Source of the DNA: Teredinibacter turnerae T7901
Lineage (GTDB): Bacteria > Pseudomonadota > Gammaproteobacteria > Pseudomonadales > Cellvibrionaceae
DNA: 64,000 bases
Reading direction: 5' to 3'
NCBI RefSeq assembly: GCF_000023025.1
Contig: NC_012997.1
Span: 3,965,125-4,029,124, forward strand
Below are positions 46,175 to 54,886 of the stretch, in pieces. How positions within the stretch are numbered: the stretch's first letter is position 1; every line of letters begins with the position of its first letter. Made by a program: the position numbers and the translations under genes. The notes below the pieces were generated by a model that saw only the letters and a list, made by a program, of their open reading frames with translations, did no database searches and was not told the DNA's origin.

Positions 46175-48046
46175 ATGACAACGCGTTTTACTCTCTCCAG
46201 CCTCGCGGCTGCGATTGCCCTGTTAACCAACCCCGCCACCGCCAGTGACGCCCTTGAAGAAGTGGTGGTTACCGCATCTCGCCTGCCAACACCACTGCGC
46301 GAAGTGGGCGCCTCGGTTTCAGTAATTACCGAGCAGGATATTCAACTGCAAGCAGCAACGACATTAAACGAATTGCTGCGCAATCAACCGGGTATTAGCA
46401 GCACAAACAGCGGCGGCCTCGGCAAGATATCGTCAGTAAGTATTCGCGGTGAAGAAGGTTATCGCACACTGATAATGGTAGATGGTGTAGAAATGTCCGA
46501 CCCTACCGGCACTCAGAGCATGACCCACGTGGAGCACTTGAACATGAACAGCGATGTGGAGCGCGTTGAAATTCTCCGCGGGCCGCAGGGCTTTGTCTAC
46601 GGCGCAGACGCCGGAGGTGTAATCAATATTTTCACCCGCACAACACAAGAAGGTTTTGAAGGCCGGTTGGCAGCAGATATTGGCAGCTACAACACGCAGA
46701 ATCTGAATGCCTCATTGAGTGCAGGCAACAGCCGTATGGATGGTTTCGCCTCGGTCACCGCGTTGCACAGCGACGGCTTCAATGCAATGACCTACGACAC
46801 GAGTGGTGAGGAAGACGGCTACGACAATTTAACCGTCCATACGCGCGGCGGTGTGAACATCACCGACAAGCTGCGCGCGCAAGTTGTACTGCGCAGAACC
46901 CATGCAGAAAACGAGTACGATGCGTATTCATCCAGCAGCCAAACCGTTACTCCGGACAGCGACAGCGAGTTCACCCAATCCGTCGGCCGAGTATCCTTGG
47001 CCTATAGCGGGGAGCAAACCCGTCAGTCACTGGCCTACGCACAGACCAACGTGAAGCGGGAATTTTTCAGCAACGGGGAAAGCAGCTACGGCAGCCGCGG
47101 CAAGCTCAAGAAACTGGAATATCTGGGATCTTACCCCCTGAGCAAACACCTCACCGCCGTGTGGGGAGCGGATAACAAAGAGGAAATCATCGACGCCGTG
47201 GATGCCGATCCGAAGCAATCGCGCACCCAGCTGGGCATATTTGCGGAGTTGCAGGCCAACCTGCAAGACAGCGTTTATGTCACTGCGGGCCTGCGCAATG
47301 ACGACAACGAAGACTTCGGCACCTACAACAGCTACCGGGTAACCACCGCGTGGTTGCCCGTGCAAAACGATGAGAGCACGTTAAAACTGCGCGCCAGTGC
47401 GGGCAGCGGGTTCCGCGCCCCGGCACTTTCGGAAATAGCCTATAACAATGGCCCCTGGGCGTCGGGCGCGGCAGCCAACCTGGCGTTGGACCCGGAATCC
47501 AGCGAAGGCCTGGACCTCGGGCTCGACTACTACCGTCAGCTCAGTGGCGAGCAATCAATCAACCTGGGAATTACGCTGTTCTCGCAAAAAGTCGAAGATG
47601 AAATTTATTTCGACCTGATTGGTTACAGCGGCTACTTGCAGGCGGAAGGCGAAAGCACCTCAAAAGGCGTGGAATTCACCACCGATTACGCCATTAACTC
47701 GCACCTGAGCCTGGTGTTCAACACCACCTATAACACCACAGAAGACCGTGCCGGTGAACCGCGCCCACGCCGTCCGCAAAACACCAGCAACCTCGGTGTA
47801 CGTGTAAACGGGATGGACAACGCCCTGCACCTGCTGGTTAACCTGTACGACGCGCGCAACGCGGATGACATCGACGGCGCTTCGCTGGACGACTACAACC
47901 TGCTGTCCGCCAGTGCCAATTACAGCTGGAATCAGCTTCTGTTCTCGCTGCGGTTAGACAACATTACCGATGAAGACTACGCCCTCGCGGGCGGCTATAA
48001 CAACGCCGGGCGCACGGTCTCTGCAGGGGTGCAATTCGACTTCTAA
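46175..48046 (+). CDS. btuB: TonB-dependent vitamin B12 outer-membrane receptor
   Basis: BtuB takes up cobalamin across the outer membrane using TonB energy. The 623-residue protein has a signal peptide (about 23 residues, ending NPATAS), a TonB-box region EEVVVTASRLP, a plug domain (VSVITEQDI, RGEEGYRTLIMVDGVEMSDP, EILRGPQGFVYGADAGGVINI) and a barrel ending VSAGVQFDF with a terminal Phe. The upstream cobalamin riboswitch and downstream cobalamin genes settle the substrate. It is 102 bases from cobQ. Confidence 0.95.
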   Translation: MTTRFTLSSLAAAIALLTNPATASDALEEVVVTASRLPTPLREVGASVSVITEQDIQLQAATTLNELLRNQPGISSTNSGGLGKISSVSIRGEEGYRTLIMVDGVEMSDPTGTQSMTHVEHLNMNSDVERVEILRGPQGFVYGADAGGVINIFTRTTQEGFEGRLAADIGSYNTQNLNASLSAGNSRMDGFASVTALHSDGFNAMTYDTSGEEDGYDNLTVHTRGGVNITDKLRAQVVLRRTHAENEYDAYSSSSQTVTPDSDSEFTQSVGRVSLAYSGEQTRQSLAYAQTNVKREFFSNGESSYGSRGKLKKLEYLGSYPLSKHLTAVWGADNKEEIIDAVDADPKQSRTQLGIFAELQANLQDSVYVTAGLRNDDNEDFGTYNSYRVTTAWLPVQNDESTLKLRASAGSGFRAPALSEIAYNNGPWASGAAANLALDPESSEGLDLGLDYYRQLSGEQSINLGITLFSQKVEDEIYFDLIGYSGYLQAEGESTSKGVEFTTDYAINSHLSLVFNTTYNTTEDRAGEPRPRRPQNTSNLGVRVNGMDNALHLLVNLYDARNADDIDGASLDDYNLLSASANYSWNQLLFSLRLDNITDEDYALAGGYNNAGRTVSAGVQFDF

Positions 48047-48148
48047 ACCGCTGCCGTTGTTGGCAACTCACTGTGCGACAGGCCGGGCAGCGATTTTCGC
48101 CCGCGCTGTCGCGCTTGCTTCTAACGTTGAACACGCCGGGTACACACA

Positions 48149-49609
48149 ATGACAAAACTCATGGTTCAGGGCACCACCTCGGACGCGGGCAAGAGCACAC
48201 TGGTTGCAGGCCTGTGCCGGGTGTTGTTGCGCCGAGGCCATGCGGTCGCCCCGTTTAAACCGCAGAATATGGCTTTGAACAGCGCCGTCACTGCAGACGG
48301 TGGTGAAATTGGCCGCGCTCAGGCCGTGCAGGCCCAAGCCTGCGGTATTGCACCCACGGTGGATATGAACCCGGTGCTGATAAAACCCGCCAGCGATACC
48401 GGAGCCCAGATCATTATTCAGGGCAAAGTCCAGGGCAATATGACGGCACAGAATTTCCACCGTTACAAACCCGAGGCGTTGGCAAAAGTTTTAGCGAGTT
48501 ACCAGCGGTTGTGCAGCCAGTACGACAGCGTAATTACCGAAGGCGCGGGCAGCCCGGCGGAAATCAATCTCCGCCAGGGCGATATCGCCAATATGGGCTT
48601 TGCCGAAGCGGTCGATTGCCCGGTCGTGCTGATCGCCGACATTAATCCCGGCGGTGTTTTCGCCCACATTGTCGGTACGCTCGAACTGCTCTCGCCCTCC
48701 GAACGCAAGCGTATTAAAGGCTTTGTGATCAACCGCTTTCGCGGCGATCTCGCTCTGCTGCAACCCGGACTCGACTGGCTCGAAGAGAAAACCGGCAAGC
48801 CGGTATTTGGCGTTATTCCCTGGCTGCACAATTTTCACCTCGAAGCAGAGGATGCCATTAATCGCGAACAGCCAAACCACTCCGGTCATTTTCGCGTCGT
48901 GGTGCCCGTGCTGCCGCACATTTCCAACCATACCGATTTTGACAGCCTGCGCCACCACCCCGACGTTAATCTGGAGTTTGTCGCCCTCGCCGAAACGCGC
49001 GTTCAGGCGGATCTGATTATTTTGCCCGGCAGCAAAAACGTGCGCGGTGATCTTGCCGCGCTGCGCAATTCCGGCTGGGATAAACACCTGCAACGGCACC
49101 TGCGCTACGGCGGCAAAATACTCGGCGTATGTGGCGGATATCAAATGCTCGGCCACACCCTGCGCGATCCGCACGGTTTGGAAGGTGAACCCGGTGATTC
49201 CGCCGGGTTCGGGTATCTGCCTTTGGACACGGTACTCGAGCAGGCAAAGCAACTGCGCAACATTGATGGTGCGCTGACCCTGGCTGGCGAGACGGCAACG
49301 GTCGCGGGTTACGAAATTCACCAGGGCGAATCGCGCCTGACTGAAACCGCGGAACAGCCCTTTTTATGGAACGATCATCGCCGTGAAGGCTGTCTCAATG
49401 CCGATAACACCGTGCTCGGTACCTATTGCCACGGCGTGTTCGACAGCCCTGGCGGCGCCAACACCCTGCTGCAGTGGGCGGGCCTGACGAGAGAGACGGC
49501 TATCGACATTAAAGCGATGCAAAACACCGAACTCGACCGCCTCGCGGATACCCTGGAACAACACATCAACCTGCAACAGCTACTGCAAGCCTGTGAGGCG
49601 ACATTGTGA
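48149..49609 (+). CDS. cobQ: adenosylcobyric acid synthase (CobQ/CbiP)
   Basis: This enzyme amidates four side chains of adenosylcobyrinic acid a,c-diamide with glutamine and ATP. The 486-residue protein has an N-terminal P-loop-like dethiobiotin-synthase fold ([33 protein letters not shown]) and a C-terminal class-I glutamine amidotransferase domain with C328 ([10 protein letters not shown]) and H428 (YCHGVFDSP). It overlaps cobU by 4 bases. Without corrin-ring genes in the window it could act on imported cobyrinic/cobyric-type precursors. Confidence 0.96.
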   Translation: MTKLMVQGTTSDAGKSTLVAGLCRVLLRRGHAVAPFKPQNMALNSAVTADGGEIGRAQAVQAQACGIAPTVDMNPVLIKPASDTGAQIIIQGKVQGNMTAQNFHRYKPEALAKVLASYQRLCSQYDSVITEGAGSPAEINLRQGDIANMGFAEAVDCPVVLIADINPGGVFAHIVGTLELLSPSERKRIKGFVINRFRGDLALLQPGLDWLEEKTGKPVFGVIPWLHNFHLEAEDAINREQPNHSGHFRVVVPVLPHISNHTDFDSLRHHPDVNLEFVALAETRVQADLIILPGSKNVRGDLAALRNSGWDKHLQRHLRYGGKILGVCGGYQMLGHTLRDPHGLEGEPGDSAGFGYLPLDTVLEQAKQLRNIDGALTLAGETATVAGYEIHQGESRLTETAEQPFLWNDHRREGCLNADNTVLGTYCHGVFDSPGGANTLLQWAGLTRETAIDIKAMQNTELDRLADTLEQHINLQQLLQACEATL

Positions 49610-50106
49610 AAACCCTGATTCTCGGCGGCGCCCGCAGCGGCAAGTCCGCCCATGCCGAACAGCTCGCCAGCCAGAGCAACAAATCGGTGATCTATATCGC
49701 GACCGGTTGGGCCGGTGATGCGGAGATGGCAAAGCGTATCGCCCACCACCAGCAACAGCGCCCCACCCACTGGCGGACGGTGGAATCGCCCCAGGACCTG
49801 GCGGCAACCCTGCTGGAGCAGGACGGCGCCAACAACCTGCTGCTGGTAGACTGTCTCACGCTGTGGATCAGCAACTGCCTGGCCAACGATTGCCTTACCA
49901 GTGAAATGGCCGCAGTACTTGACCTTGTACCCCGCTTGCAAAGCGAGCTGATATTTGTGAGCAACGAAGTGGGCAGTGGCGTCGTGCCACTCGGCGAGCT
50001 GAGCCGCGACTTTGTCGACAACGCCGGTCGCATGCACCAGCGGCTCGCCACACTCTGCGATCAGGTTTTACTGGTGGTGGCGGGCTTGCCACTGTCGTTA
50101 AAATAG
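49606..50106 (+). CDS. cobU: adenosylcobinamide kinase / adenosylcobinamide-phosphate guanylyltransferase
   Basis: This bifunctional enzyme activates adenosylcobinamide to its GDP derivative for lower-ligand attachment. The 166-residue protein starts at a GTG overlapping the cobQ stop (GTGA). It shows the P-loop LGGARSGKS at the N-terminus, then [20 protein letters not shown] with the guanylylated-His region, [12 protein letters not shown], and [19 protein letters not shown]. All motifs of CobU/CobP are present and the length is slightly short but normal. Confidence 0.95.
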   Translation: MKTLILGGARSGKSAHAEQLASQSNKSVIYIATGWAGDAEMAKRIAHHQQQRPTHWRTVESPQDLAATLLEQDGANNLLLVDCLTLWISNCLANDCLTSEMAAVLDLVPRLQSELIFVSNEVGSGVVPLGELSRDFVDNAGRMHQRLATLCDQVLLVVAGLPLSLK

Positions 50107-50132
50107 CACCTTATTTTCAGCGAAATCGAATT

Positions 50133-51197
50133 ATGACTCATCCGCTAGACTGGCTTACCACCCCCTGTGCCCGCATCGACGCCGACAGTGCCGAGGCCGC
50201 GCGCGCCTACCAAAACACCCTCACCAAACCACCGGGCTCGTTGGGCCGTCTGGAGGAGATCGCCGTACAATTTGCCGGTTGGCAACACTGTGTAAAACCC
50301 GAACTAAACCGCGTTGCGATCCGGGTTTTTGCCGGCGATCACGGCCTGTGCAAGCAAAACATCTCTGCATTCCCGCAGCAGGTCACCGCCCAGATGATCG
50401 ACAATTTCGTCGCCGGTGGAGCGGCGATTAATGTGCTGTCCCGATTCTGCCATGCAGATTTTGATATTTTGAATTTAGGCACGGTTGCACAACCCGCGCT
50501 CCTGGCGGCAGATAAAAACCTGCACTTGGGAGCGGGAACCGCCGACGCCAGCGAACAACCGGCAATGACGCAAGAACAACTGATCGCCGCCCTCAACGCC
50601 GGGCGCGATCAGGTGGACGCACTGGCAGATTGCCAACTGTTTATCGGCGGAGAAATGGGCATCGGCAATACCAGCAGCGCAAGCCTGATCTACGCTCTAC
50701 TGGCGGACCGCCCCGCGGCAGAATTCGCCGGGCCCGGCACCGGGTTGAGTATTGCAGGTGTGACGCACAAAGAAACCGTACTCAACCGCGTTCAAGACAA
50801 ATATCAGGTGCAGGTGCGCACCAGCGAAAGCCCAGCGCTGGCCGCATTGCAGCTGTGTGGCGGGTTCGAAATTGCCGCCATATGCGGTGCCTACCTGCGC
50901 TGCGCGCAGCGCGGTATTCCAGTACTCGTGGACGGTTTTATTACCAGCGCGGCGTTTATGGTTGCGCAAAGTCTGCAACCGCAGCTGCGGGACTGGAGCC
51001 TGTTTGCACACTGCTCCGCGGAACCGGCGCATCGCAATGTGCTGGAGCAACTGAATATCCAACCGCTGCTGGATCTGGAAATGCGTCTCGGCGAAGGCAG
51101 CGGCGCCGCGCTGGCGGTACCACTGTTACAACAGGCCCTGGCATTGCACGGTCAGATGGCCACGTTTACAGGAGCCGGTGTCGATGATCGCCTCTGA
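50133..51197 (+). CDS. cobT: nicotinate-nucleotide:dimethylbenzimidazole phosphoribosyltransferase
   Basis: CobT makes alpha-ribazole phosphate, the activated lower ligand. The 354-residue protein has KPPGSLGRLEEIA, FAGDHGLCKQNISAFPQQVT, GEMGIGNTSSASL, and the catalytic Glu E321 in RLGEGSGAALA, matching the family. It is 26 bases after cobU, and its 3' end overlaps cobC by 14 bases. Confidence 0.96.
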   Translation: MTHPLDWLTTPCARIDADSAEAARAYQNTLTKPPGSLGRLEEIAVQFAGWQHCVKPELNRVAIRVFAGDHGLCKQNISAFPQQVTAQMIDNFVAGGAAINVLSRFCHADFDILNLGTVAQPALLAADKNLHLGAGTADASEQPAMTQEQLIAALNAGRDQVDALADCQLFIGGEMGIGNTSSASLIYALLADRPAAEFAGPGTGLSIAGVTHKETVLNRVQDKYQVQVRTSESPALAALQLCGGFEIAAICGAYLRCAQRGIPVLVDGFITSAAFMVAQSLQPQLRDWSLFAHCSAEPAHRNVLEQLNIQPLLDLEMRLGEGSGAALAVPLLQQALALHGQMATFTGAGVDDRL

Positions 51198-51816
51198 TGA
51201 ATTCAGCGTTACCCAATTCGACATATTGCGGCATGGCCAATGCGAGGGCGGCGATATTTTCCGTGGCTCCACCGATGTGAAACTCACCCCCGCCGGTTTC
51301 GCCAGTATGCGCACAAGTTGTGATATTGCCGACACCCCATGGGACGCAGTGATAAGCTCGCCACTCGTTCGCTGTCGCGCATTTGCCGAGGCTTACGCGC
51401 ACGAAAAACATCTACCATTCACGGTAGATACGCGGCTGCGCGAAATGAGTTTCGGTGCCTGGGAAGGGCAGCAGCGGCAAACCATTTGGGAAAACCAGCA
51501 CGCGGATATTCTCGCCTGGATGCAGGACCCGTCCTCCTATACCCCACCCGGCGGCGAGCCGCTGGACCAGGTCGCCGCGCGTCTCGATGAATTCTTTGCC
51601 GAGGTCAGCGCAAACTACCGCAATCAAAACGTTTTACTCGTGGCGCACGGCGGATTAATGCGTATATTTTTATCCCGGCTAATCGGCCTGCCTATCAATA
51701 AAGCGCAAAATTTCGAAGTGCCCTTCGCTTGTCTGTCTCGCATAAAAATTTACGACAAAGGCGACAGCCGTATGATAAAGCTCGCGGCACACAATTTTGT
51801 GAGCAGCCAGCCCTGA
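51184..51816 (+). CDS. cobC: alpha-ribazole phosphatase, histidine-phosphatase superfamily
   Basis: Probably removes the 5'-phosphate from alpha-ribazole phosphate or the cobalamin phosphate. The 210-residue protein has the phosphatase signature ILRHGQCEGGDIFRGSTDVKLT (H in LRHG is the phospho-acceptor; quoted as landmarks), SSPLVRC, EMSFGAWEGQ and the second His in VAHGG. I prefer the ATG at 51184, 9 bases after GGAG; a GTG two codons upstream is only 3 bases from it. It lies between cobT and cobS, which supports the name over a generic phosphoglycerate mutase-like protein. Confidence 0.9.
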   Translation: MIASDEFSVTQFDILRHGQCEGGDIFRGSTDVKLTPAGFASMRTSCDIADTPWDAVISSPLVRCRAFAEAYAHEKHLPFTVDTRLREMSFGAWEGQQRQTIWENQHADILAWMQDPSSYTPPGGEPLDQVAARLDEFFAEVSANYRNQNVLLVAHGGLMRIFLSRLIGLPINKAQNFEVPFACLSRIKIYDKGDSRMIKLAAHNFVSSQP

Positions 51817-52586
51817 TGTTAAAAGCGATGCTGCTGGCAATCGGTTTGCTCAGCCAACTGCCGGTCGCGCGTTTTTTATCGCCCGAGGATTACAGCCAGG
51901 CCAATCGCCAGCGCGCGGTGCATTATTTTGCGTTCACCGGCCTTTTCCTCGCCGCCATTATTGGCAGTTGTAGCCTGGTGATCAGTTCCGCCCTGCCCGA
52001 CCTGGCGGCGAGCGCAATTATTTTATTGCTGTGGGTGTTGATCACCGGTGCCCTGCATTTGGATGGCCTGGCCGATTGCAGCGATGCCCTTGCCGCCGGC
52101 CACCGCGACCGCGCGAGCGTGTTAACTATTCTAAAAACCCCCGAGTGCGGCGCTATGGCCGTGGTCGCACTGGTACTGCAACTGCTGTTAAAACTGGCTT
52201 TTATTCACGCGTTGCTGAGCCAGTTTCACGTCCAGCTTGCGGTTGCAATTGGCTGCGCACTGGTGTGCGCGCGCCTGTGGGCCAGCTTGTATATGCAAAC
52301 CACGCCTTACGCCCGCGAGCAGGGGCTGGGTATTGCTGGGCCGGGCAGGCCGAGCACTGCCATTATTGTGCAGTGCTGTGCCCTGCTTACAGTATCTTTT
52401 TGGTGGTTGCCCGCAGGGTTCACCGCCGCACTTTTTTGTTTACAGGCACTGGTCTTTTTCAGCTGGCGCCAGCTCTGGTTGAACCGTATTAACGGCTATA
52501 CCGGCGACTGTGTCGGCGCCATGATAGAACTGCAGGAAACCACCATTCTATGTTTATTCACCGTTTATTTTTCGCCCGCCGCCTAA
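51816..52586 (+). CDS. cobS: adenosylcobinamide-GDP ribazoletransferase (cobalamin synthase)
   Basis: CobS joins adenosylcobinamide-GDP and alpha-ribazole (or its phosphate) in the inner membrane. The ATG at 51816 overlaps the cobC stop by one base and gives 256 residues starting MLKAMLLAIGLLSQLPV. An upstream frame extension would lie inside cobC. It has about six to seven hydrophobic helices, the HLDGLADCSDAL motif after the first pair with its acidic Mg-binding residues, and the terminal GYTGDCVGAMIELQE motif. It overlaps btuF by 37 bases. Confidence 0.95.
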   Translation: MLKAMLLAIGLLSQLPVARFLSPEDYSQANRQRAVHYFAFTGLFLAAIIGSCSLVISSALPDLAASAIILLLWVLITGALHLDGLADCSDALAAGHRDRASVLTILKTPECGAMAVVALVLQLLLKLAFIHALLSQFHVQLAVAIGCALVCARLWASLYMQTTPYAREQGLGIAGPGRPSTAIIVQCCALLTVSFWWLPAGFTAALFCLQALVFFSWRQLWLNRINGYTGDCVGAMIELQETTILCLFTVYFSPAA

Positions 52587-53482
52587 TTTCCGCTGCGCTG
52601 TTGCTGGGCCTGCTGATGCCACTGGCATCCCGCGCCCAAGCCGCATCTGGGGCGCACGCCATTACCGTGACCGATTACAACGGCGACAAGGTGAGTCTGC
52701 AACAACCCGCGCGACGCATCATTGCGCTGGCACCGCACATTGTAGAAAACCTGTATTCCGCCGGTGCCGGGCAATATCTGGTCGGCGCGGTAGACTACTG
52801 CGATTATCCACCGCAGGCGAAAGCCATTACCCGCGTTGGTTCTATCAGCAGTCACAGTATTGAAGCCATACTTGCCCAACAGCCGGATCTGGTTATCGCC
52901 TGGAACTCCGGCTACGGCGGTAAAATAATCGGCAAACTGCGCGCATTGGGAATTCCAGTGTATGCCAGTAATCCGCTCCAACTGGAAGATGTCGCACGCT
53001 CGATTCGCGATTACGGAAAACTGGCAAATACCACTGCAGTTGCCGAAAAAGCCGCACAAACGTTTCTCGCCCGCTTGCAGGGGCTGCGCGATCAGTACAC
53101 CGACCACCAGCGTTTAACGGTATTGTATGAAGTCTGGAATTCACCCCTGCAAACACTCAATGGCGAGCATATTATCAGCGACGTTATTGCATTGTGTGGA
53201 GGGCAAAATGTGTTCGCCGATGCCCCAGTCATCGCGCCAAAAATCAGTCTGGAATCAGTACTGAGTCGCAACCCGGACGTGATTGTGGCCAGTGGCATGG
53301 GTGAGGAAAGACCGGAGTGGTTGGACGACTGGCGCAAGTGGCCCAGTCTAAAAGCGGTGCAAAATAATCACCTGTTTTTTATTCCACCCGATATTATCCA
53401 GCGCCACACCGCCCGCATCCTGCAAGGCGTAAATGAAATGTGCGTGCACCTGGAAAACGCCCGCACACCGCTGTCAGAATAA
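52550..53482 (+). CDS. btuF: cobalamin-type ABC transporter substrate-binding protein
   Basis: A periplasmic binding protein for corrinoids (BtuF-like). The 310-residue product has a signal peptide (about 1-31, ending RAQA), then RRIIALAPHIVENLYSAGAG, VDYCDYPPQAK, QPDLVIAWNSG, ALGIPVY and NPDVIVASG, the helical-backbone class III binding-protein pattern shared by BtuF and siderophore binders. Location at the end of the riboswitch-controlled operon favours vitamin B12. The cognate btuC and btuD are not in the window. Its stop overlaps that of the convergent outer-membrane factor gene by 9 bases. Confidence 0.88.
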   Translation: MFIHRLFFARRLISAALLLGLLMPLASRAQAASGAHAITVTDYNGDKVSLQQPARRIIALAPHIVENLYSAGAGQYLVGAVDYCDYPPQAKAITRVGSISSHSIEAILAQQPDLVIAWNSGYGGKIIGKLRALGIPVYASNPLQLEDVARSIRDYGKLANTTAVAEKAAQTFLARLQGLRDQYTDHQRLTVLYEVWNSPLQTLNGEHIISDVIALCGGQNVFADAPVIAPKISLESVLSRNPDVIVASGMGEERPEWLDDWRKWPSLKAVQNNHLFFIPPDIIQRHTARILQGVNEMCVHLENARTPLSE

Positions 53483-54868
53483 CTGCTCTGTAGCGCTGTT
53501 TTTTTGCCAACCGCCACCTAACGCCTGATAGAGCGCGAGCAGCGTATTAATGCGCTCCAGCTTGGTCTGCAGGCTTTGCACTCTGATCGCAAACATGGCG
53601 TTCTGCGTGGTTAACAGAGTTTGATAGGGTTCCGCGCCCTGCTGGTAACGTATTTGTGCAATGCGATTCGCTTCCTCTGCACGGTGTAAATCGGCCTTTG
53701 CGACATCACTCAGCTGCTTTGCCAGGCGAGCGTTTTGTAATAACACGTTCACTTCATTAAAGGCCGCCAACGCTGTTTGCCGGTAGCTCGCCACCGAATT
53801 TTCCAGGCGCAGCCGCGCTTTGGTGTTGTTGCGCGCACGCGCGCCATTATCCAGCAGTGTTTCCACCACACTCGCCGCAGCACTCAACACCACCGTTGGC
53901 GATTTAATTAACTCGGCAAGCGAATCGCTCACGGCACCCGCCTGACCGGTGAGGCTGATATTGGGCAGAAAGGCAAGCCGCGCCAACAACTGGTTCGCAC
54001 TGGCGATTTGCAGATTCGCCTCGGCCTGAATAATATCCGGGCGCCGTTTCAACAAGGCGGCAGGCAACCCCGGCTGAATATCCGGCACCACAATATCGGC
54101 CAGGGTATCGCCGTTAAAATGCACATCGGCCACAGGCTTGGCGACTAAAAGCGCGAGCGTCGATAACACCGAAAATTCATTTTGCTGCAGCGAGGCCAGC
54201 GCATTGCGCTGCTGCTGCACGGCGATGCGCTGTTGCAAGGCATCCAACGGCTGGGTAGTGCCGTTATCGACTTTTGATTGAATAATATTTAACAGCGATT
54301 CCGCGCTATCAAGATTCTGCTGCGCCACCGCAAGCTGCTCGCGAATAAACAATAACTGAAAATAACTCTGCGCGGCGGTGTTATAAATATCCAGCGCGAT
54401 ACTCGCCTGCTGCGCCTGTTCTGCGGCAAACGTGGCTCGCGCCAACTGAAACTGCCCCGGCTTTTTTAAAATATCGCTATAGCCAAGCGTCGCAGTTGCC
54501 GACGCCTGGTCTGCAACCGCACGTTTAACACCGTCATCAAGTGTATCCGTGGCAGTTTTACTTAAATTAACGCTTATGTTGGGTGTTGGCGCCAAATCGA
54601 AACCCGCATCGCGCAGGTTAATTTGCGCTATGCGAAGGTTGCGCTGCGCAATGCCAAGCGCGAGATTTTGCTGGCGTACCTGAGTAAGATAGAGGGTCAA
54701 CTCAGGCTGATGAAAGTCCTCCCACCAGGTCATACTCGGCCACTGCTCAACACTGGGTGAGTTAATGCTGGTCCACTGCTCAGGTATATCGCCTTCCGGC
54801 AACTGCGGCGTTTGACTGGCGCAGGCCCCAACTAAAAAACTGACGGATAAAAACGCGATCGAACGCAT
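53474..54868 (-). CDS. outer-membrane factor lipoprotein (NodT/TolC-like) of a MacAB-type pump
   Basis: This is the outer-membrane channel partner of the adjacent MacAB. From the ATG at 54868 (AAAGGTG upstream) the product has 464 residues with a lipoprotein signal FLVGAC (Cys16). Two OEP repeats follow: LRIAQINLRDAGFDLAPTPN and VAQQNLDSAESLLNIIQSKVDNG in the first half, then LLKRRPDIIQAEANLQIASA, LAFLPNISLTGQAG and NRIAQIRYQQGAEPYQTLLT in the second. RRPDI is a hallmark of the NodT family. A GTG four codons upstream is an alternative start. It is the last gene of the macAB operon, 18 bases after macB. Confidence 0.92.
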   Translation of the reverse strand: MRSIAFLSVSFLVGACASQTPQLPEGDIPEQWTSINSPSVEQWPSMTWWEDFHQPELTLYLTQVRQQNLALGIAQRNLRIAQINLRDAGFDLAPTPNISVNLSKTATDTLDDGVKRAVADQASATATLGYSDILKKPGQFQLARATFAAEQAQQASIALDIYNTAAQSYFQLLFIREQLAVAQQNLDSAESLLNIIQSKVDNGTTQPLDALQQRIAVQQQRNALASLQQNEFSVLSTLALLVAKPVADVHFNGDTLADIVVPDIQPGLPAALLKRRPDIIQAEANLQIASANQLLARLAFLPNISLTGQAGAVSDSLAELIKSPTVVLSAAASVVETLLDNGARARNNTKARLRLENSVASYRQTALAAFNEVNVLLQNARLAKQLSDVAKADLHRAEEANRIAQIRYQQGAEPYQTLLTTQNAMFAIRVQSLQTKLERINTLLALYQALGGGWQKNSATEQLF

Positions 54869-54886
54869 TGAATACAACACCTTTTA

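Noticed and set aside
48491-49321. 276-codon minus-strand open frame
   Set aside because: Antisense to cobQ; the high G+C third-position bias of cobQ explains the lack of stops.
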